64,000 bases of DNA from Rhodosorus marinus (GCA_029953675.1 JAMWBK010000012.1:310001-374000), one strand, 5' to 3'. Numbered from the stretch's first letter, positions 9,459-19,692 are shown. Numbers and translations: made by a program. Notes: generated by a model not told the origin, from the sequence alone.

Positions 9459-11087
9459 AATGCATTCGTTAATCGGATATTGAAAAAAACTCGAGGGGTA
9501 GGCAGACTACGTGAGGCGATGAGCGTTCCTCCAGCATCAAAACAGCGTTCAGCAGGAAACTTAGACGGATAGACAACGAGGAGAGACTGCAGGGCGTTTG
9601 TGTAATGGCTCCCGAAAACCAGCGAGACCAACGGAATTCATAAACCCAAAACAATGAATGACCAGAGGTACGAGGCGATGAGCCAAGTCCTAAGCCAGAG
9701 TTCCTGGGGAAGACGATGCCGATGCATATTTCACTTCTTTGAGGCGTCTCATAGTGGCAGCGGCAAATGCACGGCGCTCTCCTGCGCCGGCAAGTAACGG
9801 CTACCCTGAGGATTAGGAACAGCAAGATCAACGTACATCGTTCGGCGCTATCGTCACAGGTGAACACGAGTTCAAGCACTCGGCGTTGGTCATTTTGGTA
9901 GTCTGCCAAAGGCCGGGGGCAGGGGCTTCTCACGTTAAATTGCAAGACCGAATTGCCGTATTATTGGCCAAAGTTAGCGGTACAACAGGGTTAAGGATCC
10001 GCGTATGTCGGCGGCACCGGGCGCCTTTCACAGCAGGGCAAATGGCGAGCACATTGCCTCCAAAATCCTCGGTTTCTTCTTTCTGAGCGCATAAAGGGCA
10101 AGACGAACCCAGCTAGGAGGGCCAGGGGGCTGATGCAATCCTAGGTACAAGCGTAGAGAAGTGCGCACTTCAAAATTCGAGAGCGTGAGGGGCGAAAATT
10201 TGGAAAGGTGGTGAGCCGTTGAGAGCTGAATTAGCCCCCCTAGACTCCGCGATGAGCGCGGTCAGGGGAAACGGGGACCATTTGCACCAGAAGTCTGCCA
10301 TAACGTGCTGAAAATCCCACGCACGTGTGTTATGCGACGCATCCGTTCATACGGGGAGCGACTCCGACAGTCCTGTACATCATCAGGAGCATTTTGAGGA
10401 CATCCTCTCCCTCGGCCACCACAAGATCAAGCACTGCAGGTACAGGACTGGAAGCTGGTCGGATCGTGGGCCCTGAACAAACGGCTCGCCAATCAGCCGG
10501 CCAGACGTGGGTGCAGGTCGGCAGGGAGATTGGTACAGGATCACATCCCCGATTGGAGCTCGAGGAGCAAACCACGGGCACCGTAAGGGACAGTAGAGTG
10601 TAGATCATCATTGGAAATACTGACCTCCAAAGTCCGGAAACTTGACACGCCCAACCGGCTCAACCTCGGGAGGGCGGTTTCCAAGGCTCGACCACGGCCG
10701 TTGGATGGATCACAGCTGGGTTGCAAAGGCCTGGACGCCCAACTTAAGGGGGATTCTTAGCTGGGGAGGAGCAACATCCTGAGTTGGGCGCGGGAGATGA
10801 TTCAGCTTCTCATCTAAGAAATATCCCAACTCACCAAAACTCTCGTCGTCGGCACGGGTTGCCAGGCACCGACCCCAGTGAGTCGGGAGCGAGCGGGACC
10901 AATCGGTTAGCCGCTGACTGTAAAAATATCGATACAGCAACAACGAGCACTGCAGGAAGCCAATAGGCAGCAGACAGAGATTCGAGACGAACTGCTGGTT
11001 TTTACCAGAAGCTGCGACAATTCGCCCTCCACAATCGACGCGGATCCATAGGGGATGTCTGGGTAGACAAACCCCTGTCGACACCAA
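9459..11087 (-). mobile_element. Diverged family-A LINE (older subfamily A2), RT thumb to 3' end
   Basis: Translation recovers the thumb (FLQCSLLLYRYFYSQRLTDW, 11087-10710), the region around LPRPTQDV, an altered endonuclease region (DNSAERCTLILLF) and the C-terminus near 9500. Frameshifts and gaps throughout. The 3' UTR keeps the GATTAA-ATTC motif in degenerate form at 9459-9480. Confidence 0.8.
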
Positions 11088-11089
11088 AA

Positions 11090-11730
11090 ATTACGAAAAC
11101 GCGTTTGGAAACTTGATACAGCGTGTCATACAAGCAACGATCGCACGCTTGCGATATTTCAACCTCGACCAACGACGTAAATCCTCTTACAAGATTTGCG
11201 TTCGCCGGATTTGATTAGACCTAAGATGTGGAAACTGTGCCTACGTGCGTGGCCGAGATCAAGGTAGTCCAAATGGTCAGACCTGGCGTCTCAATCTTCG
11301 CGAATCGAGATCTCTACTGAGAACGTGAGGTGCATTAAGAAAGTTGAACGCACAAGCGGAAAATCGGATTTTGGCGCGGTGACTTGGAGCGAGTTGTTCT
11401 CGTTTGGAAGTGACGCGTTCAAATCGGGTGGCTTAAGGGATTCCCCGTCCTCTGACTTTCCCAGAAGCAGCTTGATATTGGAACCAACAGAGCCAGGCTC
11501 AGCATCCATCGCACGGAGGATCTATAGGAACACGATTCCCTAGGACTGGTTCGTAGACCATCCAGCTCGTAGGCCTGGAGATTAGCGATCATCTGGACCC
11601 GCGCCGGGAATCGATGACCTCACAAATACAGAATGTTTTTGTCTAAATTGGGACGCCAACGTGAAAAACAAACAAGTTCCAGAGGCTTGCGTTGTTCTAC
11701 AACTCGGGTGTGAGGATGTTTCAGGACCGC
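11090..11730. other. Unassigned stretch
   Basis: No convincing gene. A 72-codon minus frame (11509-11291) with a hydrophilic N-terminus could belong with the gag-like frame that follows, but I cannot support it. Confidence 0.3.
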
Positions 11731-12015
11731 TTATGACGATGGCACGGAGATGCCCTTAGTGCAAATGACTCGATTGATTTTCGTGAAGTAGTTTTTCTCC
11801 AGTTTCTCCATTAGTTCGTTCGCGTCAGGTTTCTGTTCGGCAATCAGCATTGCTTCAGCTCCGAGGTCGAGTTTGATTAAGGATGCTGCTTGAACTCTTT
11901 TGTCTTGATCATCTCGATGATCACCTCGATAAGCAACAAGATACACACAATAGGACCACAATTTCTCAACACGTGGATTTACTGGCTTTATTAGCATAGC
12001 CTCGCGTGGTTTCAC
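11731..12015 (-). pseudogene. Possible Ty1/copia-type gag remnant
   Basis: 94 codons with the pattern DDQDKRVQAASLIKLDLG then KPDANELMEKLEKNYF. This resembles the helical gag region of copia-like elements (W...KA...I...L, then A.E.W..L...Y). No RT or LTR is visible nearby. It could equally be a small unknown ORF. Confidence 0.3.
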
Positions 12016-12017
12016 TG

Positions 12018-12430
12018 GGCTTTACTGGGCTTTAGTGGACTGGACTGGACTGGACTGGGCTTTAGTAGCATAGCCTGAAACGCAAGGCGCAAGGCGTGAA
12101 AAGGAACTAAGAACTAGGGAGGGAAGCGTGCAAACCCAGGCGCCGATGGCGCGCCTAGGCAAGCATGCTGCTAGAATATCGCCACAGGGCGGCACTCAAA
12201 CGCCGTAAAGGCGCCAAGTACTCAGTAGGATGCTCAGCGAAACATTTCCGCAACCACTCTAAGCCCGACTTATCCACATGACCAAAAATTTCCACAATGA
12301 AAGGCTGGAACCGGGGGGAGCGACCCTCGGCGTAGGGCAGACTGGCCATGCTCTCAGCATACTGTCGTTCCTTCACTCGTCGAAGAGCCGAAGCGGCTGC
12401 ATAGCCCGATCTGCTACGCAAAACGTAGAA
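12018..12430 (-). mobile_element. Family-B-type LINE (subfamily B3), 3' end
   Basis: Minus-strand frame 12421-12155 carries RFQPFIVEIFGHVDKSGLEW and WLRKCFAEHPTEYLAPLRRL, the family-B C-terminus. It is followed by the 3' UTR and a GGACTGGACTGGACT tail at 12018-12060. Further B-type 3' UTR sequence abuts it at 12416-12490. Confidence 0.8.
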
Positions 12431-12514
12431 GGAAACTAGGGACTAGGAAGAAGAGTCGTAAGCCCAGGCGCCGGTAGAACGCTTTCTCAACAGGTGGAAG
12501 TCTTTTTCAATACA

Positions 12515-13722
12515 GCGGCTTCTCGCGGGGTGTCTTGCTTCCCAGCGTACCGGAAAGCGCCCAATACTTCTTTCTGGAGCTCCAAACCACCCTGAATTCC
12601 TGTACTAGTCTCCCCGAAACCGTTCAACCCCGTCTTCCTGACTGGCGAGCTGTATTTGACCGCTCTCGAGGCTCCGCCCCGGGGATTCGTCCTGCGCCTG
12701 AACCTGTTCTCGGGGAGATTGACCCAGTGGTTGCCGCAGAAGAAGAAGTTCCAGTTGATCCTCCTGATGATTCCCAGCGCGCTGGGAGCCGAGCTCAAGC
12801 ACGCACGGATGCGCTGCAAAATATCCTTTCTTGGGACTTGCACCGTGCTGCATATGGCCGACTCCTCGCGCAGATGGTCTCATCTTCTCGCGCTCGCGCC
12901 CGCCTACGTAGTCTTGGAGGGGTTATTAGCTCTCAGTGGCTCATGACCGTACCAGCCTTTCCGCCACTCACACTGTCGGATTTCGAAGTGCGTACTTCAC
13001 TGCGCTTATACCTCGGCTTACATCAGCCCCCTTGGCCGTACGAGATGGGTTCGTTGTGCCCTCTCTGCTCTCAGACTGAAGACAACGCAGATTTTGGCGC
13101 CCACCTGCTCGCTGGTTGCCCGGCGGTGAAAGGTGCTCGAACCCGCCGCCATACACGGATCTTGAACCTGTTATACCGGGAACTTCGGCCTATAGTCCGG
13201 CAAGCCGGTCTGGAAATCGAACGTGAGAAACCTTTACCCGTCGCGGACTTTCAAAATGATGAACGCCGTGTAGCCGACCTGGTGATCACCTGTGACGACA
13301 GCCGCCGTACCACATACGTTGATCTTGCTGTTCCTAACCCTCAAGCTAGTCGTTATCTCCCGGCTGCGGGGGAGCGCCGTGGATCTGCCGCCGCCAGCAT
13401 GAGACGCCGCAAAGAGATCAAATACGCGGGGGCTTTGTCTTCCCCTGGTGTTCGTGCTTCGGCACTAGCACATCGCTTGGTACCCCTGATCATTGAGTGC
13501 TTTGGGTTCATGGACTCTGTTGGTTCTCGCTGGCTTCGGGAGTTGTTCCGCGAACGCCCTGACCGTCTTCAATCGTTGTTTACCCGCTTAAGTTTCCTGC
13601 TGTGGCGCATGAATGCCGCTTTGATGTTGGAGGCGCGAGTACTTCGCCGCGCCTAGTCTTTTTTTCCCCTCGGGGTTTTTTTTTTTTCAGCCTCCGATTA
13701 AACCATTCGTTCGTTCGATACA
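12515..13722 (+). mobile_element. Family-A LINE, 5'-truncated, young copy
   Basis: Starts in the linker region before the knuckle and runs to the 3' UTR hairpin and ATTCGTTCGTTCG tail at about 13722. Nearly identical to 3918-5060 in the opposite orientation. Confidence 0.9.
12535..13656 (+). CDS. LINE family-A C-terminal fragment: CCHC knuckle and restriction-like endonuclease
   Basis: 373 open codons without frameshift. C175, C178, H190 and C195 form the CCHC knuckle, followed by basic RTRRHTRI. The nuclease core shows ADLVIT (247), YVDLAV (about 261) and RRKEIKYAG (about 291), matching the PD-(D/E)xK arrangement of LINE restriction-like endonucleases. A conserved tail of about 70 residues ends LEARVLRRA. 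It lacks RT, so the fragment cannot act alone. The start is only the first Met after truncation. Confidence 0.8.
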   Translation: MLPSVPESAQYFFLELQTTLNSCTSLPETVQPRLPDWRAVFDRSRGSAPGIRPAPEPVLGEIDPVVAAEEEVPVDPPDDSQRAGSRAQARTDALQNILSWDLHRAAYGRLLAQMVSSSRARARLRSLGGVISSQWLMTVPAFPPLTLSDFEVRTSLRLYLGLHQPPWPYEMGSLCPLCSQTEDNADFGAHLLAGCPAVKGARTRRHTRILNLLYRELRPIVRQAGLEIEREKPLPVADFQNDERRVADLVITCDDSRRTTYVDLAVPNPQASRYLPAAGERRGSAAASMRRRKEIKYAGALSSPGVRASALAHRLVPLIIECFGFMDSVGSRWLRELFRERPDRLQSLFTRLSFLLWRMNAALMLEARVLRRA

Positions 13723-13754
13723 GTGAATAAATTTGATACACTGCCCATTTAGTC

Positions 13755-14062
13755 TTTTTTTCCCCTCTGATCATTGAGTGCTTTGGGTTCATGGACTCTG
13801 TTGGTTCTCGCTGGCTTCGGGAGTTGTTCCGCGAACGCCCTGACCGTCTTCAATCGTTGTTTACCCGCTTAAGTTTCCTGCTGTGGCGCATGAATGCCGC
13901 TTTGATGTTGGAGGCGCGAGTACTTCGCCGCGCTTAGTCTTTTTTTCCCCTCGGGGTTTTTTTTTCAGCCTCCGATTAAACCATTCATTCATTCATTTAG
14001 TCTTTTTTTCCCCTCGGGGTTTTTTTTTCAGCCTCCGATTAAACCATTCGTTCGTTTTGCGC
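13755..14062 (+). mobile_element. Two further family-A LINE 3' ends in tandem
   Basis: 13765-13985 repeats the last 60 codons and 3' UTR; it is joined to a small T-tract segment at 13750. 13999-14062 is a second copy limited to the 3' UTR. The three 3' ends stand head-to-tail, separated by ATTC-type tails. Confidence 0.85.
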
Positions 14063-14275
14063 AATGGGGGACTTCTAACTCAAAATCACTTTCAATAAAA
14101 AATATTTACGAGATGCACCACAATCAACCAATAAAGTTACTCTGAACTTGATCTTTAATCCAATCATGGTTCTAAAGAAGAAGCTCTTTAGCCAATCATG
14201 GGCACACTTGCGGATTACGGTTAAGCGAGAGTAGCTGGGAGGTTACCACTGGAAACGGGTGCAACATGTTGAGGA

Positions 14276-14283
14276 TATAAAAA
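14276..14283 (+). promoter_or_regulatory. TATA box of the NGGFE-domain gene
   Basis: TATAAAAA, 72-79 bp upstream of the ATG at 14355, in line with the TATA-to-ATG spacing at 35728. Confidence 0.55.
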
Positions 14284-14354
14284 CCCTTGGAAACAGGATG
14301 GGACTAAGCCGAGTTCACAGGCTGTGATCTTGACGTAAAAGAGAGGTAGGGGAA

Positions 14355-15377
14355 ATGACGGAACTTAAGAAGAAGAGAGTTGGATGGCTGACTCTAGCTC
14401 TAGCTCTAGTCTTTGTACAATGCTATACCACCAGAGCACAGAAAGTGACGTCATCTAGAAATTACCTCATTAATGGAGGATTTGAGTCCGAACCGTTTTT
14501 GGATTGGACGAGGGCTGACTTGCCGGCCCATTCCGTAGCGGAAAGAGAAACGGTAGATGTCACAGGCGGCAGATTTGGTCTGCGCCTCGAAAATAGTTGT
14601 GCAGTACAGTCACTGCTGCTTCCAGATGAGTTCCCTTTCCTGTTTGAGTGTCGTGCCAAAGGCGATATATTTGGGATGAGATGGACCCGAAAGATAACGA
14701 ATAACTCAACTCGGCCGGATAATTCAGGTCGGAGGGTTCTGAAAGACTTCCGATCTTCCGAGTTTACCTACGTCTCCACATTGATAACGGACATGAAAAG
14801 CAATTTTACAAATGTCGTAGTGGAAATTTGCGCGTATGATGGGCTTGCATACTTTGACCAATGCTCCGTTAGGAAGGTGAAACGCCCCTCTCGATTTCAG
14901 AAGATTAGCGAAGAGGTAGTATCATACACGGAAAATAGAAACCCGTACTTCGAGATGGGAAGCGCAAGTTTCTGGAGATTGGGGAAGGGAGCGACGATCT
15001 CAGACGAGGATGCTGTCGTCGGGTACTATGCACTAAAGCTTTCAGGAAGAGGCGCCAGAGCAAGCCAATCATTCATTCTGGAGGCGGTGAGTTATGTATA
15101 CACTTTTTCGTGCAACTACAAAGGACCACGTGATCCGCAACTGCTTATCATACGGAAAAGGTACAACGATCTGATAGCTCGAAGAGACCCTGATCCAGAG
15201 ACGTCCAGAGTTTACGGATGGAAACGAATATCTATAGCGATAGCCCTTCCAAGATACGATGAGTATGAGTTTATCATCAAAGCTCGTCCAGAAGATACGA
15301 CCTATGTTGACGATTGCTCCTTGGTGCGTGAGGCTTATTTGGTACGGGAACGTAGAATCTTTTTTGATGAGTTTTAA
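14355..15377 (+). CDS. Secreted protein with two galactose-binding-like (NGGFE-type) domains
   Basis: 340 codons, single exon. Residues 1-28 are a signal peptide (LTLALALVFVQCYTTRAQ). Domain 1 starts about residue 37 with YLINGGFESEPFLDWTR and includes GRFGLRLEN, the classic opening and core strand of carbohydrate-binding jelly-roll domains (CBM4/9/22-like). Domain 2 starts near residue 196 with NPYFEMGSASFW and repeats the same pattern (GYYALKLSG, then YVYTFSCNYKG), ending with YVDDCSLVREA. Each domain closes with a YFDQCS/YVDDCS strand. The protein is probably extracellular and could bind matrix polysaccharide; the ligand is inferred only. Not a known enzyme: no catalytic domain fits. Flanked by LINE debris on both sides. 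Confidence 0.85.
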   Translation: MTELKKKRVGWLTLALALVFVQCYTTRAQKVTSSRNYLINGGFESEPFLDWTRADLPAHSVAERETVDVTGGRFGLRLENSCAVQSLLLPDEFPFLFECRAKGDIFGMRWTRKITNNSTRPDNSGRRVLKDFRSSEFTYVSTLITDMKSNFTNVVVEICAYDGLAYFDQCSVRKVKRPSRFQKISEEVVSYTENRNPYFEMGSASFWRLGKGATISDEDAVVGYYALKLSGRGARASQSFILEAVSYVYTFSCNYKGPRDPQLLIIRKRYNDLIARRDPDPETSRVYGWKRISIAIALPRYDEYEFIIKARPEDTTYVDDCSLVREAYLVRERRIFFDEF

Positions 15378-15764
15378 GGAATCCGGTCGGTATGGTGGGA
15401 CATGACATCTCATTGATAGTAAGATTTCGTGTTTTCTTGTTTGGTTCCGTGTACGCTACCCAAGGCGGTGGACATACATACGACCATATCAGGAGTTCTA
15501 AGGAAACGGCTCACTATAAGAACCATTAATAGTAAACCTCAGACGCTGCTAAAATATCCGTTGAGACCCGCCCCTCCTCTTCCCTCTCAAGCGGAGGGCT
15601 TCCATTGTTTTACTACAAATCTCCTAGCAGGCTGCCCTGAGGCAACTGCACGCAGTGGTCGAAGGATCTTCTTGAGGACCCGAGACCACTCCGGTTCTCG
15701 CCACCCTCAGGAGCGTCCGCCAACCACGGCAGGATGATGTGGCACCGTCGGAGTTCACCGGCGC
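15378..15764. other. 3' flank of the NGGFE gene, no gene seen
   Basis: Mixed composition; no protein-like frame. Contains 'cctcaggcg' style G/C-rich DNA at 15640-15730 that may be decayed LINE sequence. Confidence 0.35.
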
Positions 15765-16045
15765 GGCGCCCTCGGCGTTCGTCATTTTAGTAACCTGCGA
15801 CAGGCAGGAGCTTCTCACGTTCAATTTCAAGGCCGCTTTGCCGTGTTATAGGCCGAAGTTCGCGGTATAATAGGCTCACGAAATCCACGGTGTCTTCATT
15901 CTGAGAGCATGGAGGGCACGGCGAACCCGTCTCGGACGACCAGGGCGGCTGATGCAAACAGAGGTATAAGCGCAGAGAAGTGCGCACTTCCAAATCTGTG
16001 AGTGTGTGAGTGCCGGAAAAGCGGGAACGGTCATGAGCCGCTGAG
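15765..16045 (-). mobile_element. Diverged family-A LINE fragment (knuckle/endonuclease region)
   Basis: Frame 15993-15787 reads EVRTSLRLYLCLHQPPW, CPPCSQNED and RELRPITRQSGLEIEREKLL. About 60 bp holding the His/Cys half of the knuckle are deleted near 15880. No 3' end present. Confidence 0.8.
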
Positions 16046-16244
16046 AGATGATACAGAGTTAAGTCTTAGGGCGACTGTTTCAGTGTACCACCCCCTATGA
16101 TTTGCCATCTTTCGGAAGCATCGACATAACTTATTCAATCAATGTTGCATATTTGATTGAATGTATACGTCCGGAGTTGATCGTTTTCGAGATTATGGGA
16201 TTCACTTATAATTTAGTTGTTTTTGCTTACAAACTTCACCGTGT

Positions 16245-16427
16245 AATGAATGAATGTGTTTAATCGGAGACTGACAGAAGGAGAAATCCTGAGCGAAAAA
16301 AAAAAGACTAAGCGCGGCGAAGATCGCGCCTCTCCAACATCAAATCAGCGTTCATCCACCACAGCAAGAAACTTAAACGGGTAAACAACGAGGACAGACG
16401 ATCAGGGCGTTCGCGGAACAATTCCCG
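16245..16427 (-). mobile_element. Diverged family-A LINE 3' end
   Basis: GAATGAATG tail, GATTAAAC box and C-terminal codons of an older copy. It is directly followed by the first arm of a 99-bp direct repeat. Confidence 0.75.
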
Positions 16428-16924
16428 AAGCCAAGGGGAATCAACCGAATTCCCAGACACTGTGATGCAGACTGTGTGCTCACGAGTTTATCCCAAATAT
16501 CCGTTTGGGTTAATCGAGTGAAGTTGAATGAATGAATGGTTTAATCGGAGGCTGAAAAAAAAAAACCCCGAGGGGAAAAAAAGACTAAGCGCGGCGAAGT
16601 ACTCGCGCCTCCAACATCAAAGCGGCATTCATGCGCCACAGCAGGAAACTTAAGCGGGTAAACAACGATTGAAGACGGTCAGGGCGTTCGCGGAACAACT
16701 CCCGAAGCCAGCGAGAACCAACAGAGTCCATGAACCCAAAGCACTCAATGATCAGGGGTACCAAGCGATGTGCTAGTGCCGAAGCACGAACACCAGGGGA
16801 AGACAAAGCCCCCGCGTATTTGATCAAGCCAAGGGGAATCAACCGAATTCCCAGACACTGTGACGCAGACTGTGTGCGCACGAGTTTATCCCAAATATCC
16901 GTTTGGGTTAATCGAGTGAAGTTG
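16428..16924. repeat. 99-bp target-site duplication flanking a family-A LINE
   Basis: 16428-16526 and 16826-16924 are direct repeats of 99 bp with two mismatches, both starting AAGCCAAGGGGAATCAACCG. They exactly bracket the LINE at 16527-16825. Confidence 0.88.
16527..16825 (-). mobile_element. Family-A LINE, 299-bp 5'-truncated insertion
   Basis: Minus-strand copy from KYAGALSSPGVRASALAHRL to the 3' UTR and GAATGAATG tail, near-identical to the young copies. Both ends are defined by the 99-bp duplication. Confidence 0.9.
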
Positions 16925-17054
16925 GGGTTATCGCCTTACATAATTTTTTTCCATCAAGGAGCAAAAGGGATCCGCTAGGCTGCCGATGGGGGGGCAAGGG
17001 GTGGGGAACACAATTTGTACAGTGGCGGGATGAACGCTGTTCGATCGCACGCCT

Positions 17055-17135
17055 CCAGCGTGCGATCTTCGCCGCGCTTAGTCTCTTTTTCCCCGTCGGG
17101 GGTTTTTCCTTTCAGTCTCGGAATAAACAAATTCA
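17055..17135 (+). mobile_element. Diverged family-A LINE 3' tail
   Basis: CTTCGCCGCGCTTAGTCTC, C-rich hairpin (CCCCGTCGGGGG) and CAGTCTCGGAATAAAC-like box in degenerate form. Confidence 0.7.
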
Positions 17136-18037
17136 CAGTCTATGGAACCCTGTCGTTCGTCGTAGTTTTGAAGGCTTAGTATGGTTTTGATTGGATGTTT
17201 TGCTTTACTGGTGGATTTTATCTTTAGTTCTCTTCTTTGTTCCTCGTAAAAGCACGGAACAAAGAAGTTCCCTTGTATTTATCCATGGTACTAGAACAAA
17301 CATATCCTGGTCTACATCTGAATTATATAGTCTTCCTTGGTGCCAAACATAGATCACACGTTGCTGACACCGGGGGTTTCCGTAGCCTGATGCGCCACGC
17401 AAAACGTAAAAGGAAACTAGGTACTAGGGACACTGGGCTTTACTAGCACTAGGTTGCTGTGCTGACACTAGGTTGCTATAAATACACCGGCACGTCTGGG
17501 AGCGAGCACGAGCGAGAGAGAGAAAGGGAGAGGGAGAGAGGGAGAGAGGGAGAGAGCGGCTCTTCCGTAATTCGTCCCACCATCAGTTCGTTTGTTCATA
17601 CTAGTGACGAGTTTTGCCGTCAGCTCCCGGACGTAACGTAGCGTCCGCTCCACAGTGTGTTGACTTTGACAAGTAATTCCTCTAAATGCGCCTCGGAATC
17701 CAGAGTACCCCTTATTCTTTGGCTCCTTAACCCCAAACTATGCACATTCATTCCACAATGAAACAAAGGCGTGGTTCCTAAGAGCCCGTAACCAGCTCAC
17801 ATTCAAAATTAGCTGTTGCCCCTGGTGTTGACTGTAAATAGAAGAGTTTCCAAACCCCCTTTTTGACGAGCCGATGCGAGCCGAGCGACAAAACATTGAA
17901 TGTTTATGGTCCACCACGATTCTTACTCTATTCTCGCCATGGAGTTCGACTGGTTCTGTGCCGCCAGCATTTACCATAAGTATTCAACATTATCCTTCCT
18001 CGGGGCTCCCTTAGGATTCATGCAACAGGGCAACGTC
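17136..18037. other. Non-coding stretch with B3 LINE 3' scrap, TATA-like site and GA microsatellite
   Basis: 17385-17440 matches the B3 3' UTR in minus orientation. TATAAATA lies at 17476-17483, followed by a (GA)n-rich tract at 17510-17560, but no convincing coding frame follows; the 60-codon frame across the GA tract is low-complexity. 17640-18037 shows nothing. Confidence 0.4.
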
Positions 18038-18145
18038 TTAGGTAGAATTTCGTGTGTGTAACCTCTTAGGTAGGATCTCGTGTGTGCAACCTCTTAGATA
18101 GGATCTCGTGTGTGCAACCTCATAGGTACAATCTCGTGCGTAGTG
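18038..18145 (+). repeat. Tandem repeat of about 29 bp upstream of the 18193 gene
   Basis: Four imperfect units of the pattern TAGGTAGGATCTCGTGTGTG plus CAACCTCT end about 48 bp before the ATG. They may overlap the promoter or 5' UTR. Confidence 0.75.
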
Positions 18146-18192
18146 TGAAACGAGGTTGCTTGATTGGCCTTGTCTCGGGAGTTCAGGAGAAA

Positions 18193-19246
18193 ATGAAGCA
18201 GAAACTGTTGTTGGTAGTGTTGGCAATCGCCATTGGCCTGGCCACTACTCAGGGAATTGTCAATCAACATCCTGTTAGTAAGTGGAGGATGCCCGTTGGT
18301 GAGTTTTCTCGTATTCTCGTGTTTCGCAGTGCGTCGTGACCTTTGGCTCACAAACACATCGCCTTCGTGGAATTTTCCAGGGTTTGAATTTACGGACATA
18401 TCTGCTGGGGCAAACAGCAAAATTTTCGTTGTTGGCACTAACGGGGGAATGGGTCAACTGCAAGAGATAAACACGCGGAAGGAGACGCGGTCCTTGATGA
18501 AGCGTTTTGACAGAGTTTTCAGCACTATCCTGTACCTGCCATCGAAGAATTGGTTCGTAGCGGGTGAAGAAACCCCTCATTTTGTTGTGATGAGAAGGCA
18601 AAACAAAACGGGATTCCCGATTCTTGTGCGATGCCGTCTACCGGTGGCTGCCCCACCCACGAGCATGTTCGTCCATGATGAAGTTGTTTACTTCGGTGGC
18701 AAGGGCATGCGGTTCCTGTACAGCGTTAAGGTCAAAAAGCTCCTGGATTGTGAAATCAAAACAACTGAGCTCACCTTCATTGCCAAGGGAAACGAGGACA
18801 AAGGCATCGGCCAAGCGTACGTACAGGATGTCGAGTCTTACAAAGGACTACTAATCCTCGCGGTGATCAAGCCCACAGACACGTCTGTCGCTAACTCCGC
18901 TCTGTACTTGTACAACCCGAGCAAGAACGAGGGAGTGGTCTTGGTCAAGGACGATGCAAACCTCAAGTACCTGACGGGAATTGTTCGATATAGAAAGACT
19001 CTCTACGCAGCTGTGAAGAAGGGCATTTCCAACCCAACCAAGAACAATGAGAACAGAATTAGCGCTTGGAAGCTCAACGGTTCTTCACTGGAGATTATCT
19101 CGGCTTCTTACCTGGGCAGGTTCCAGAGTGGGGCTTCAGGAAGCAACTTTGGTGCTCTCATATTTAGCAAGGGTCTAGTGTGCGTGAGTGCCACTCTTGC
19201 TGGACGTGCCCAGGTTGTATGCTATCCTGGAGATATTTTTGGGTGA
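18193..19246 (+). CDS. Secreted protein of unknown family, two exons, possibly a beta-propeller
   Basis: Exon 1 is 18193-18298 and exon 2 is 18381-19246, with an 82-nt intron (GTGAGT...TTTTCCAG) in phase 1. Joining gives 323 residues. Residues 1-20 are a signal peptide (KLLLVVLAIAIGLATTQG). The rest has short strand-turn-strand units such as DISAGANSKIFVVGTNG, KNWFVAGEE, EVVYFGGKG and KTLYAAVKKG. That rhythm resembles tectonin/kelch-like propellers, but no signature motif is decisive. The 337-codon frame that starts inside exon 1 would skip the signal peptide and is not the right model. A tandem repeat precedes the ATG. Likely secreted or vacuolar; function unknown. Confidence 0.78.
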
Positions 19247-19527
19247 AAACGTTTTTTGTACCGGGGGTTAGTTACGCTGCAATAGGCAACTGCCCAGTAA
19301 AGCTTACCGTTACGCTGCTCTGGCATTTGGGGGACAGAAAACACGTCAAAGAAGCTATGACTCTTTAGACAGCTGTTTGAACTATGGTGTGGACGTCCTT
19401 CTCTGTGTCAACTTTTACTTCCTGATGCGCTTGATCAGCTGGTTGCAACTTGTCTGTTTTCTCTAGTGCTCCCCTATCATACCACCCGAATAGCAAAACA
19501 AAGGGAATCTGGCCGTCCCGAGAATAT

Positions 19528-19692
19528 TCATCAACACGCGTTCAGGAGGTGCAACGCCGTGCCGGACGCAAATAGGTCCCGCTTTCGTTCCTGGAGGGAG
19601 CTGTTATGGGGACGAGCTGAAGCGATTGAGAATTCTCCCCTCGACCGCGTTCTTGCCGATGACGGAGAGGCTAGCCCCGGGTCACCTGTTGG
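19528..19692 (+). mobile_element. Family-B LINE internal fragment
   Basis: Matches 30578-30735 (RRCNAVPDANRSRFRSWREL, LLWGRAEAI). Both ends are truncated and it breaks into the sequence TAACCCCAGACTAACGTA that is also found beside the gypsy foldback. Confidence 0.8.

Noticed and set aside
17459-17641. 60-codon frame downstream of a TATA-like site
   Set aside because: It consists largely of a translated GA microsatellite; no signal peptide or domain.
18038-18145. CRISPR-like repeat array
   Set aside because: Units are directly adjacent, with no spacers, and the genome is eukaryotic.
18233-19246. 337-codon uninterrupted frame as the gene model
   Set aside because: It begins inside exon 1 in another frame and lacks a signal peptide; splicing the 82-nt GT-AG intron gives a clean secretory N-terminus in phase.
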